Positions 29,643 through 38,242 of a stretch of 64,000 nucleotides of DNA are shown here, one piece after another. Position 1 is the first letter of the stretch. Each line of letters begins with the position of its first letter. This DNA comes from Trinickia dabaoshanensis. GTDB lineage: Bacteria; Pseudomonadota; Gammaproteobacteria; Burkholderiales; Burkholderiaceae. The notes under the pieces are model-generated. The model saw only the letters and a program-made list of their open reading frames with translations, was not told the DNA's origin and searched no databases. The translations under genes were made by a program, and so were the position numbers. The DNA lies in the NCBI RefSeq assembly GCF_002879885.1, contig NZ_PNYA01000001.1, forward strand, positions 310,001-374,000, in the 5' to 3' direction.

Positions 29643-29948
29643 TCAATCGTCGGCCCGAACGGGCAATCCGTTGTCCTTGGCGAAGCACATGACGAACTCG
29701 AACGCCTCGGGGCAAATCTCGGCCAACTCGCCGGAAACGCTTAGACACCTGATGCCGTCTTCGACGAAAGGAACGGCCAGCCATGTCGATGCCACGCTGG
29801 CGCCCGGCCGGCGCTCCCGCACGAACAGCGCGATGACGCTTGCGAGCCGCTCGGCCCAGTCACCCGGACGGAACGGCTTTCCGGCGTGCGTGATGCCGGC
29901 GATACGGTGGGTATGGGTTCGATTCGGCGGGTGATCGAGCGTCGTCAT
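29643..29948 (-). CDS. DUF3579 domain protein
   Basis: 101 aa, a small cytosolic family found mostly in betaproteobacteria. The diagnostic core is [20 protein letters not shown] and, near the C-terminus, [13 protein letters not shown]. Function unknown. Its ATG overlaps the stop of the chemoreceptor gene by 4 bp, so the two are translated together. Confidence 0.85.
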   Translation of the reverse strand: MTTLDHPPNRTHTHRIAGITHAGKPFRPGDWAERLASVIALFVRERRPGASVASTWLAVPFVEDGIRCLSVSGELAEICPEAFEFVMCFAKDNGLPVRADD

Positions 29949-31573
29949 GCGTGATTGAGCAAGTGGGTCCGTGGCGGCGGGCCGTGCGGTACCGGCGAAC
30001 GAACGTGACCGGGGCCGTCTTTCGCCCGCAGCCGGAAAGCGGCTACCGTTTCTTCGAGTAGCCGGGCCTGCTCCTCGAGCGAGGCGGCCGCGCCGGCCGC
30101 TTCTTCCACGAGGGCCGCGTTTTGCTGGGTGGCGGTATCCATATGCGAGACCGTGCGGCTGATCTCGACGATGCCCGCCGATTGCCGCGCGGATGCCGCG
30201 CTGATATCGGCGACGATTCTCGTCACTTCGCGCGCGGCATCGACGACGTTCGCCATCGTGGCCCCGGCCCGCTCGCCCATTTGCGTCGCACCTTGCACCT
30301 TGGCCACGGAGGCCGTCATGAGGGCGCGGATCTCCTTGGCCGCGGTGGCCGAGCGCTGCGCGAGCGCGCGCACCTCGCCCGCGACGACCGCGAAGCCTCG
30401 CCCTTGCTCGCCCGCACGCGCTGCCTCCACAGCGGCATTGAGCGCAAGAATGTTGGTCTGAAAGGCGATGCCCTCGATGGCGTCGATGATGTCGACGATA
30501 TGCGTGGAATCGGCCGACATATCCGCGATCGCGTCGACGATCTCGCTCACCACCTCTCCGCCTTGCCGTGCCGTATCCGATGCGGTTGCGGCCAACGCGC
30601 GAGCGTCGCCTGCCTGGCGCGCGTTATCGGCTACGGTCGCGCTCAACGCTTGAAGGCTCGCCGCGGCTTGCTCGAGCGCTGCCGCCTGATGTTCCGTGCG
30701 CGCCGACAAATCGGCATTGCCGCTCGCCACGTCGTGCACGCCGTGCCGGATTTCGGCCGTTCCCTCTCGCACGCGCGTGACGGCGGCACTCAAGCTGAGC
30801 TGCATGCGCGCGAGCCCCGTCATCAGCCTGCCCATCTCGCCGCCATGCGAGGTATCGATCGTCGAAGTCAAATCGCCCGCGGCAATGCGCTCGAAATGCT
30901 CGATGGCGGTACCGATCGGCCGGACGATCGCAGCGCGCAGCATGCCGCGAGCAAACATCGCGAAGGCCAACGATACGCAGCCGACCACGGCGAAAAGCCA
31001 CAGCAACGCGTGAAATCGCTCGCCCGCCGAGGCGAAATGTTTCCTCTGCGCCTGCACCTGGAAATTCATCAGTTGCAGCGCAGCTTGTTTATAGTCCGCG
31101 AAGCGCGCCTCGGGCGCTTGCCGCTCCACCGTTCGAAACGATGCGAAGTCGTCTTGATCGAGCGCCGCCACCTCCGGCTCGATCACCTCCTTGATCAGTT
31201 TGCCGCGCGCCGCGCGCAGTGCGCTTGCAAGCGAAGCCTCGGTCGCGTCCGCCACCGGCAATGCGTCGTACGTCGCGAGCGCGCGATCGCTCGCGTTCAG
31301 TGCCGCATGAACACGCTGGAGCGTCGGCCCCGTGGGCTTGCCCTGGGCGACGAGCGTCTCGTAGCCGCCCAGATCGACGCGAGCCTGCATGAGGTTCTCG
31401 CTACTATCGGCCAAGGCGATGAGCGCGGCGGTCTCGCCGCTGTACATCTTTTCGAGCGCGACGTTGGCGGATTTCAGCCCGGCAACGGACGCCGCGATCA
31501 CGACCACGAGCGCAGCGCTATAGCCGGCGAGTGTCGCGTTCAACGCACCTCGAACGTTAGTGATCCTTACCAT
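29945..31573 (-). CDS. methyl-accepting chemotaxis protein
   Basis: 542 aa inner-membrane receptor. N-terminal helix ([18 protein letters not shown]), a helical periplasmic domain of about 160 residues, second helix ([18 protein letters not shown]), HAMP, then the signalling domain with tip [20 protein letters not shown]. The C-terminus is a Pro/His-rich tail ([17 protein letters not shown]) rather than a CheR tether. Coupled to the DUF3579 gene by a 4-bp overlap. Confidence 0.93.
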   Translation of the reverse strand: MVRITNVRGALNATLAGYSAALVVVIAASVAGLKSANVALEKMYSGETAALIALADSSENLMQARVDLGGYETLVAQGKPTGPTLQRVHAALNASDRALATYDALPVADATEASLASALRAARGKLIKEVIEPEVAALDQDDFASFRTVERQAPEARFADYKQAALQLMNFQVQAQRKHFASAGERFHALLWLFAVVGCVSLAFAMFARGMLRAAIVRPIGTAIEHFERIAAGDLTSTIDTSHGGEMGRLMTGLARMQLSLSAAVTRVREGTAEIRHGVHDVASGNADLSARTEHQAAALEQAAASLQALSATVADNARQAGDARALAATASDTARQGGEVVSEIVDAIADMSADSTHIVDIIDAIEGIAFQTNILALNAAVEAARAGEQGRGFAVVAGEVRALAQRSATAAKEIRALMTASVAKVQGATQMGERAGATMANVVDAAREVTRIVADISAASARQSAGIVEISRTVSHMDTATQQNAALVEEAAGAAASLEEQARLLEETVAAFRLRAKDGPGHVRSPVPHGPPPRTHLLNHA

Positions 31574-31586
31574 TGCCGTCTTCCCG

Positions 31587-31622
31587 AAAAAAAAGGCGGC
31601 AAGCGATCACGCTCGCCGCCTT
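31587..31622 (-). terminator. terminator of the porin gene
   Basis: On the minus strand AAGGCGGCGAGCG / CGCTTGCCGCCTT stem with one mismatch and a 3-base loop, ending in eight T. Lies between the porin stop (31670) and the chemoreceptor start. Confidence 0.9.
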
Positions 31623-31626
31623 CGAA

Positions 31627-31646
31627 TTGCCGCCCGCGGGCGGCAA
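31627..31646. repeat. perfect 20-bp palindrome after the porin gene
   Basis: TTGCCGCCCG/CGGGCGGCAA, a perfect self-complementary sequence, 4 bp before the terminator hairpin in the porin transcript. It may form a second stem that protects or terminates the mRNA. Confidence 0.6.
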
Positions 31647-31669
31647 CGTCTTGGAGGAGGTCAGGGAAA

Positions 31670-32818
31670 TCAGAAGCGCGTGCGAATGCCCGTCGCCACT
31701 TCGAGCTGGTTCGTGTGGCCGAACGTCGTGCCCACCGTGTAGCCGCCGTGCAGCCTCATGTAGTCGGCGGCCAGGTACACCTCGGTACGTTTGGAAAAGT
31801 GGTAGAACGTCGAGGCGTAGACCGTTTCCTTGTAGCCGTTGTGCACGGTCGTCGCGGTCGCATCGAACAAGCCCGAGTTTGCGTTCGGGATGTTGCCGTC
31901 GGCGTTGTAGGCGGCGTTCTTCACGTGCATCTGCTGGTAGCCGAGCTCATAGTCGAGCGGGCCGTGCGGTGCGATCTTCATCGATACCGTCCATGCATTG
32001 TCCTCGCGATCCGGCAGCGAGCCCTGCTTGCCCGTGTAATGGAAGTAGCCTGCGTTGATACGGCCGATGCCGAACCGGAAATCGCCGCCCAACGAATAGG
32101 TCTGATCGACGAATCCGCCGTTGTTCACGTGGTTGTAGAAGCCGCCCACCGAGAAATTCGGACCGTTATAGCCTAGCGCCGCTTGATAGCCGGAGCCCGT
32201 GGCGAATTGCGTCGAATTGCTGAACTGATAGTCCGCCGCCGCGTAGATGCCGTTGGCGAACAGCTTCTTCCAGGCGATGCTGTTCTCGGAGCGGGTACCG
32301 GTCGGGCCCGCCGAGTAGAACACCAGTTGCTTGAAGTTGTTCGAGTTCGTATAGGCGCCTTCCTTGGTCGAGAACGTCGAGCTCACGTACGGGTCGCCGT
32401 ACAAGCCCGAGAAGTCCTTCGCCACCGTGTCCTGGAAGCCCACCGTGAATTGGCCGAACGTCGGATTCACGAGCCCCACCCACGAGTCGCGGTCGAAGAG
32501 CTGGCCGCCGTCTTCCATGTTGCCGCTCGTCGGCACGAACTCGCTTTCCAACGTGAAGATGATCTTGTTGCCGCCGCCGATATCTTCGGCGCCGCGCAAG
32601 CCCCATCGGCTGCCGCTGAACCACGGTTCGCCGCCGACGTCGTTCGGGTGCCCCATCGAGATCAAATGATTGCCGGCTGCGTTCGCGTTCGTCGTATAGG
32701 CCACCGCCGACAAATCGATCAAGCCGTAAAGCTGCACGCTCGATTGCGCGTGCGCCCCGGTTGCCACCAAAGCGCCCGCCGTCAGCGCCAACGTTCGATA
32801 GGTCTTCTTCAAGATCAT
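31670..32818 (-). CDS. OmpC-like outer-membrane porin
   Basis: 382 aa from the ATG at 32818 (AGGAG upstream), which begins a clear signal peptide (MILKKTYRTLALTAGALVATGAHA). Mature protein opens SSVQLYGLIDLS and has the Burkholderia porin features SRWGLRGAEDIGGG, FTLESEF, FDRDSWVGL; it ends with the aromatic Phe (RTRF) needed for Bam insertion. A 16-strand trimeric diffusion porin. It lies downstream of an OmpR-type regulator and an ABC importer on the same strand, and has its own upstream inverted repeat. Confidence 0.94.
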   Translation of the reverse strand: MILKKTYRTLALTAGALVATGAHAQSSVQLYGLIDLSAVAYTTNANAAGNHLISMGHPNDVGGEPWFSGSRWGLRGAEDIGGGNKIIFTLESEFVPTSGNMEDGGQLFDRDSWVGLVNPTFGQFTVGFQDTVAKDFSGLYGDPYVSSTFSTKEGAYTNSNNFKQLVFYSAGPTGTRSENSIAWKKLFANGIYAAADYQFSNSTQFATGSGYQAALGYNGPNFSVGGFYNHVNNGGFVDQTYSLGGDFRFGIGRINAGYFHYTGKQGSLPDREDNAWTVSMKIAPHGPLDYELGYQQMHVKNAAYNADGNIPNANSGLFDATATTVHNGYKETVYASTFYHFSKRTEVYLAADYMRLHGGYTVGTTFGHTNQLEVATGIRTRF

Positions 32819-32942
32819 CTCCTCACTTACTGCGTTGAAATTGTGTTTTTGTGCGGCGCGCGGCACGGCTGGCACGCTTCGCTTCACGCGTCGCAATGGA
32901 GACAATCGTATCGATCCCTATCCTTCACGCTCCTTTCGCTGT

Positions 32943-32961
32943 TACTTAGGATTACTAAGTA
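32943..32961. promoter_or_regulatory. inverted repeat upstream of the porin gene
   Basis: TACTTAG-GATTA-CTAAGTA, perfect 7-bp arms with a 5-bp centre, in an AT-rich patch 125 bp before the porin ATG and 50 bp after the regulator stop at 33011. Likely an operator; the binding protein is unknown. Confidence 0.55.
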
Positions 32962-33010
32962 TTTTCACGTAAACGGCCCAATGTATTGGGCATTTATAAC
33001 GAAGGTCGAC

Positions 33011-33685
33011 TTACGAACCGTCCTTCGCGCGCAAGACGTAACCTAGCCCGCGCAGCGTCATGATCTGCGCGCTCGAGTGCGTCAGGTGTTTGCGCAGCCG
33101 GTGAATGTAGATGTCGATGGCGTCCGCGCTCGGTTCGTCCTCGAGACTGTAGACGCTGTCCATGAGGGCCGTCTTCGACACCGTCTTGCCTTGCTTGAGC
33201 ATCAGCGCTTCGAGAATCGCATGCTCTCGGCGGCGCAGCGCGAGCGGCACTTCGTTATGGCTGAATTCGCGCGTGTTCGTGTTGTAATGCAGATCGCCGC
33301 ACACGAGCGACACCGACTTGCCCCCGGCTTGCCGCCTGATCAGCGCCTTGATGCGCGCGATCAACTCGCGCGCATCGAACGGTTTGACGACGTAGTCGTC
33401 GGCGCCCGCGCTGAAGCAATCCACTTTGTCTTCGATCGATCCGTGCGCCGTGAGCATCAGCACGGGCGCATTGTCCCCGCGCCGCCGCAGCCGGGCGAGC
33501 ACGTCCTTGCCGCTCATGCGCGGCAGCCGCATATCGAGCAAAATGACGTCGTAGCGCCCCGTTCGCAACACGGCGTCCGCCGTCTCCCCGTCCGGCACGC
33601 AATCGACGGCGAAGTTCTCTCCTTGCAACAAGTTCACGATCCAGTGAGAGAGATCGGCGTTGTCTTCCACCAGCAGCAGCTTCAT
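33011..33685 (-). CDS. OmpR/TctD-family response regulator
   Basis: 224 aa from the ATG at 33685. Receiver domain with the acidic pair near residues 8-9 (LLVEDNADLS), acceptor Asp about D51 in LLDMRLPRMSG, and the conserved Lys in VVKPFDARE. C-terminal winged helix (ALRRREHAILEALML; DAIDIYIHRLRKHL; TLRGLGYVL). Starts 4 bp after the kinase stop. Probably controls the adjacent ABC importer and porin. Confidence 0.95.
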   Translation of the reverse strand: MKLLLVEDNADLSHWIVNLLQGENFAVDCVPDGETADAVLRTGRYDVILLDMRLPRMSGKDVLARLRRRGDNAPVLMLTAHGSIEDKVDCFSAGADDYVVKPFDARELIARIKALIRRQAGGKSVSLVCGDLHYNTNTREFSHNEVPLALRRREHAILEALMLKQGKTVSKTALMDSVYSLEDEPSADAIDIYIHRLRKHLTHSSAQIMTLRGLGYVLRAKDGS

Positions 33686-33689
33686 CGAT

Positions 33690-35060
33690 TCATTCCTTCC
33701 AAGCCGGCAGATGCACGGTGGCCACGAGCCCCACCCGCCCCTCTCCCGGCGCAATCCCTACCGTCGCGCCGTGCGACTGCGCGATACGCCGCACGATCGC
33801 GAGACCAAGACCCGTTCCCTCGACATCGGTCTTGCCGCGATAAAAGCGCTCGAAAACGTGAGCCCGAATCTCGGCGGGGATGCCCGGCCCGTTATCGATG
33901 ACGTCGAGCACCACCTCCTCATCCACACGCCGGCAGCGCGCCGTGACGCATCCGCCCTCTTGCGTATAGCGGATCGCATTGTCCACGAGGTTGGCGACGA
34001 GCGCGGTCAACAGTTGCTCGCTGCCCGCGACGCGTAGATCCTCGCCCAGTTCCGCACCGAGGTCGATGTTGCGCCGCTGCGCGGCGAGAATCAGTTCCTC
34101 GAGCACCGACGACACCACCTGCGCCATATCGACAGGCACGCTCGGCACCGGCGAAGGTGCCGATTCGGCGCGCGCAAGAAGCAGCAATTGGTTCGTCATC
34201 TCGGTCATCTTGCGGCTCGTGCGATGAATCGCGCCGAGCGCATCCGCGAGCGCCGCCGGGTCCTCGGCGCTCTGACGCGCGCACTGCACTTGGGTATCGA
34301 GCACGGTGAGCGGCGTGCGCAACTGATGAGCGGCATCGGCGACGAATTGACGCTGCGTGCTCGTATGCAACTTCAGCCGGGCAATGCACTGATTGATCGC
34401 ATCGACGATGGGCCGAAGCTCCGTCGGCAAATGATCGACGCGTACCGGCTCGAGCTGCATCGGGTCGCGGTCGGCCACGTCGTCCTTCAATTTCATGAGC
34501 GGTCGCAGCTCGCTCGTGAGGCCGATCAGCACGAGCAGGACGGCTAGCACGAGCATCATCCCCTGCCGGATCAATTGCGGGTGCCACAGCTGCGCGAGCA
34601 TCCCCTCGCGCGATGCCTGCGTTTTGCCGACCACGACCACCACGGGCAGCGCGGCGCCCGCGTCGTATAACTGGCGGCGGAACGCGACCGCGCGGATGGC
34701 TTGGCCCTCGAGCGTCGTGTCGTAGAACACGGGGTATGGCCGCTGCCCTTCCGGCAGCGAAAGCTCGGGCGTACCGACTAGAAGCCGGTCCTCGCCGGCC
34801 ACGACTTTGTAGAACACATGATCGTGATACGGCGACTCGAACATCTCCAACGCGGCCGGCGGGATGTCGGCTCGCAGCTCGCCGTTGTTCCATTCGATGT
34901 CTTCGCCGATGGTACGCGCGGAGGCGAGCAGCGCGTTGTCCTGCAGTAGAGCGGCCGTGTGCCGGGCGGCGTCATAAGACATGACGCCCGCGACGAACAT
35001 GAAGGCCGCGAGCGGTAACAACACCCACCACAGCAAGCGGGCGCGCAGGCTATGCATCAT
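33690..35060 (-). CDS. TctE-like sensor histidine kinase
   Basis: 456 aa from the first of two ATG codons at 35060; an open frame continues upstream only as antisense of the permease gene. Membrane helix 1 (LLWWVLLPLAAFMFVAGVMS), a periplasmic 2CSK_N-like sensor domain of about 130 residues, helix 2 (MMLVLAVLLVLIGL), HAMP, H-box ADAAHQLRTPLTVL, N-box LVDNAIRYTQ, G1 DNGPGIPAE, G2 GTGLGLAI. TctE kinases respond to carboxylates such as tricarboxylates, a family-level expectation only. Sits between the importer and its regulator. Confidence 0.94.
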   Translation of the reverse strand: MMHSLRARLLWWVLLPLAAFMFVAGVMSYDAARHTAALLQDNALLASARTIGEDIEWNNGELRADIPPAALEMFESPYHDHVFYKVVAGEDRLLVGTPELSLPEGQRPYPVFYDTTLEGQAIRAVAFRRQLYDAGAALPVVVVVGKTQASREGMLAQLWHPQLIRQGMMLVLAVLLVLIGLTSELRPLMKLKDDVADRDPMQLEPVRVDHLPTELRPIVDAINQCIARLKLHTSTQRQFVADAAHQLRTPLTVLDTQVQCARQSAEDPAALADALGAIHRTSRKMTEMTNQLLLLARAESAPSPVPSVPVDMAQVVSSVLEELILAAQRRNIDLGAELGEDLRVAGSEQLLTALVANLVDNAIRYTQEGGCVTARCRRVDEEVVLDVIDNGPGIPAEIRAHVFERFYRGKTDVEGTGLGLAIVRRIAQSHGATVGIAPGEGRVGLVATVHLPAWKE

Positions 35061-35164
35061 CGATTGACGCCCTATAAATGAGTTTGGCCCGTTCCGGGTC
35101 GACGCACGGGGCGTCGGCACGGAACGAGCCGGCCGGGTCCGATGCGCCGTGGCGGCGCATACCA

Positions 35165-36037
35165 TCAGAATGCGGCGGGTCTCCATTTCAGTAGACGCTT
35201 TTCCAGCCGGGTCAGCAAGTAGTCGCACGCGAGCGCGACGACGGCCAACACGATCATCGCCGCGAACACGCCGCTGGAGTTGAAGGCGCCCTGCGCCGTC
35301 GAGATCAAGAGCCCGATGCCCTGCTTCGAGCCGAGGAACTCGCCGACCACCGCACCGACCAGCGCGAAGCCGAAGCTCACGTGCAAGCTGGCCAAGATCC
35401 ACGACAGCGCCGAGGGGATGACGACGGCTGTCGTCAGTTGCCGTTTCGACGCGCCCAGGATCTGCGCATTGGCGATCATATAACGATCGGCTTCGCGCAC
35501 GCCCTGGAACGCATTGCCGAACACGACGAAGAAGACCATGACGACGGCGAGCGCCACCTTCGATGCCATACCGAGACCGAGCGCGATCACGAACACCGAG
35601 CCGAGCACCACGCGAGGAATCGAATTGGCGATCTGAATATAAATGCTGAACACGTCGGACAGCAGCTTGTTGCGCCCCAGCACGACGCCGCAGATCACGC
35701 CGGCCACGGAGCCGATCGCGAAGCCGATCATCGTCTCCTCGAGCGTGACCCAGACCTGCACGAGCAGCGGCCCCTGAGAGGTACCGTTCACGAACCAATC
35801 GCCGATCTGAGCAAAAATCATCGAGGGCATCGAGAAGAAGAACGGATCGATCCATTTCAATCGTCCGGAGACCTCCCAGCCGCCGAGCCAGACGACGAGC
35901 ACGAGCAAACGCAGGCCGATGATCAAGGCGCGGCGCTGGCGCAACCGGCGCTGTGCCGCTTTTTCGACTTCGGCGAGCGATTGCGCGTCGAGGCCGCTCG
36001 CTTTGGGTTGTTCGAAGGTGGTAGCCATGGTAGCCAT
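35165..36037 (-). CDS. SsuC-like ABC transporter permease
   Basis: 290 aa inner-membrane subunit of a nitrate/sulfonate/taurine-class importer. Six hydrophobic segments and a cytoplasmic EAA-type loop (ADRYMIANAQILGASKRQL). Forms a complete importer with the ATPase (26 bp upstream) and the binding protein. A second ATG four codons in is an alternative start. Confidence 0.94.
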   Translation of the reverse strand: MATMATTFEQPKASGLDAQSLAEVEKAAQRRLRQRRALIIGLRLLVLVVWLGGWEVSGRLKWIDPFFFSMPSMIFAQIGDWFVNGTSQGPLLVQVWVTLEETMIGFAIGSVAGVICGVVLGRNKLLSDVFSIYIQIANSIPRVVLGSVFVIALGLGMASKVALAVVMVFFVVFGNAFQGVREADRYMIANAQILGASKRQLTTAVVIPSALSWILASLHVSFGFALVGAVVGEFLGSKQGIGLLISTAQGAFNSSGVFAAMIVLAVVALACDYLLTRLEKRLLKWRPAAF

Positions 36038-36062
36038 TCTCTAGTCTTTCCGGTGTTCAGGG

Positions 36063-36860
36063 TCAAGCAATCCGCACTTCTTCGCGCAGGTCGTGCCAGA
36101 TATCGCGCGACAGTTCGATAAAGCGTTGTTCGTAGCGAATTTCCGAGGTGATACGGGGGCGCGGCAGGTCGATTTCGTAGACCTTTTTCAGCGTCGCGGG
36201 CCGAGCGGTCAGCACGAACACGCGGTCGGCAAGCGCGATCGCCTCTTCCAAATCGTGCGTGACGAACACGACCGATCCTTTGTTCGCCGACCACAGTTGC
36301 AGCAATTCGTCTTGCATCAGCGTACGCGTTTGCATGTCGAGCGCGGAGAACGGTTCGTCCATCAGCAAAATCTCGGGCTTGTTGATGAACGTCTGCGCGA
36401 GGGCAACGCGCTTTCGCATACCGCCCGAGAGTTGATGCGGGTAGTGATTGCCGAACTTCTCGAGGCCCACGCGGCGCAACCACTCTTTCGCCTCGTCGTA
36501 GGCGACGGCCTTCGAACGGCCGCGGAACAGCGGACCGGCAGCGACGTTATCGAGCACCGAGCGCCACGGAAAAACCGCATCGGCCTGGAACACGAAGCCG
36601 ATGCGCGGATCGATGCCCGAGACGGGGTTGCCCATGACGCGTACGGTGCCGGTCGTCGGCTTGAGCAAACCGGTGATCATGCTCAACGTCGTCGATTTAC
36701 CGCACCCCGTCGGGCCGACGACGGCAATGAATTCGCCCTTGGCCACGGACATGCTGAAATCGCGCAACGCGATCGTCGCTTTGCCGTCGGGGGAGATGAA
36801 GCGGCACGACACCGAGTCGAACTCGATGACGGGTACGTCATGGGAAGCAGCGTGGTTCAT
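36063..36860 (-). CDS. SsuB-like ABC transporter ATP-binding protein
   Basis: 265 aa from the ATG at 36860; upstream frame has no similarity. Walker A GPTGCGKST, Q-loop FVFQADAVFPW, signature LSGGMRKRVALAQ, Walker B ILLMDEPFSALD, H-loop FVTHDLEEAI. Energises the SsuC-like permease. Middle gene of binding protein-ATPase-permease order. Confidence 0.95.
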   Translation of the reverse strand: MNHAASHDVPVIEFDSVSCRFISPDGKATIALRDFSMSVAKGEFIAVVGPTGCGKSTTLSMITGLLKPTTGTVRVMGNPVSGIDPRIGFVFQADAVFPWRSVLDNVAAGPLFRGRSKAVAYDEAKEWLRRVGLEKFGNHYPHQLSGGMRKRVALAQTFINKPEILLMDEPFSALDMQTRTLMQDELLQLWSANKGSVVFVTHDLEEAIALADRVFVLTARPATLKKVYEIDLPRPRITSEIRYEQRFIELSRDIWHDLREEVRIA

Positions 36861-36984
36861 CAGAGCAATCCAAGCGTTTGGGGGTGGGCGCCAAAGCCGC
36901 GGCGCCCGGGGCACGGCAGACGATACAAAAAACCGGTCGAGCTTGCCCGGGCCGCTCACGCGCGGCTCGGGCAAGGCCCGCGCG

Positions 36985-37998
36985 TCACTTCGCGCCGACG
37001 AACTCGTTCGTATAGGTCTTGGACAATTCGACGTGCTTGCCCTTGATGGACGGGTTGAAGCCCGAAAGCACCTTGAGCACCGTCGCGGGACCATCGGCCG
37101 GCATCTTGCCGTCCGCCGTATACATCGGCAGGGACGCCTTCAGCGCGGCAACGTAAAGGGCCTTGTCCTTCTGATAATCGGCCGGCATCTTCGCCGCGAT
37201 GTCCTCGGCGCTATGCGTATGGATGAACTGCATCGTGCGCACGAACGCATGGGCGAGCTTCGCGGCCTGGTCCTTGTGCGCATCGGCCCACGCCGATTGG
37301 ACATACAGGCTCGCGGCGGGATACGTTCCGCCCAGCGCCGCTTTGGTGCCCTCGACCGAACGCATATCGACGAGCACCTTCGCGTCGCCCGTGGCGAGCA
37401 GCTTCGAGACGGTCGGCTCGGTGGTCATGCCCGCGTCGATGCGCGCCTGCTTGATCGCCGCGATGAAGCTCGCGTCGGCACCCACCGGCAGCATCGTGTA
37501 TTGCGACGACGTGATGCCATGCTGGCCCGCCAGATACTGCGTCAGGAAACTGGTCGACGAACCGAGGCCGGTCACGCCGAGCGTCTTGCCCTTCACGTCG
37601 GCCATCGACTTGATCGTATCGGCCGCTTTCGTCGACACCATCTCGACCTCGCCCGGCACTTGCCCGAACACGGCGATGGCCTTGACGTCCTTGCCCTTCG
37701 TCTGCAAATCGATCGTGTGATCGTAAAAACCGACGACACCCTGCACGGCGCCCGCGAGCAATTCGTTTTCCGCATCGACGCCGGCCGGCTGCGAGAGCAG
37801 CTCCACGTCGAGGCCCTCGTCCTTGAAGTAGCCCAACTGCTCGGTCAGCTTCGCGGGCAGATAGATCAGCTTGGTGATGCCGCCGACCATGATCGTGATC
37901 TTGCCGCTATCGGCGGCCATCGCGCCATGCGAGGCCACGCCGAAAAGCAAAGCTTGGGCAACGGCGAAAGTACGGATTTTCCACGAGCTCGGGTGCAT
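36985..37998 (-). CDS. SsuA/NMT1-like ABC substrate-binding protein
   Basis: 337 aa. Signal peptide (VAQALLFGVASHGAMA, cleavage before ADSGK). Type II periplasmic binding protein fold with VGGITKLIYLPAKLTEQLGYFKDEGLDVELL and GLGSSTSFLTQYL. Family members bind sulfonates, nitrate, taurine, thiamine precursors or aromatic acids, so the ligand is open. First gene of the importer; 124 bp precede the ATPase gene. Confidence 0.93.
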   Translation of the reverse strand: MHPSSWKIRTFAVAQALLFGVASHGAMAADSGKITIMVGGITKLIYLPAKLTEQLGYFKDEGLDVELLSQPAGVDAENELLAGAVQGVVGFYDHTIDLQTKGKDVKAIAVFGQVPGEVEMVSTKAADTIKSMADVKGKTLGVTGLGSSTSFLTQYLAGQHGITSSQYTMLPVGADASFIAAIKQARIDAGMTTEPTVSKLLATGDAKVLVDMRSVEGTKAALGGTYPAASLYVQSAWADAHKDQAAKLAHAFVRTMQFIHTHSAEDIAAKMPADYQKDKALYVAALKASLPMYTADGKMPADGPATVLKVLSGFNPSIKGKHVELSKTYTNEFVGAK

Positions 37999-38166
37999 GC
38001 GAGTGTCTCCTCTTTATGTCGGCGCCTTGGGACGCCGGGTTGAATCGATGAGGCGATTCTAGGAGCAACAACCCTTCCCGAGCCTTTCACCGGGCCGGCC
38101 GGCACATCCGGGATTACCATGACGAAACGCACGTCCGCGCGCGTGGGCCGCGCGCCTCGCTCAATT

Positions 38167-38185
38167 CATGACACCCTTTGTCATG
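38167..38185. promoter_or_regulatory. perfect inverted repeat between divergent transporters
   Basis: CATGACA-CCCTT-TGTCATG, 7-bp arms with a 5-bp centre. It lies between the binding-protein gene (start 37998, minus) and the APC permease gene (start 38243, plus), just before a TATAAA at 38196-38201. Strong operator candidate; no repressor gene is adjacent. Confidence 0.65.
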
Positions 38186-38242
38186 TTTACAGGACTATAA
38201 AGAACGCACCGCTCCCCTTTCGCGGGCGGCTCGATTCGAACA

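Noticed and set aside
30122-32176. 684-codon open frame on the plus strand
   Set aside because: Antisense of the second chemoreceptor and the porin; no motif or start signal.
35060-35855. N-terminal extension of the TctE-like kinase to 721 aa
   Set aside because: The added 265 residues are an alternative frame of the permease gene; the kinase begins naturally at the ATG pair before its first membrane helix.
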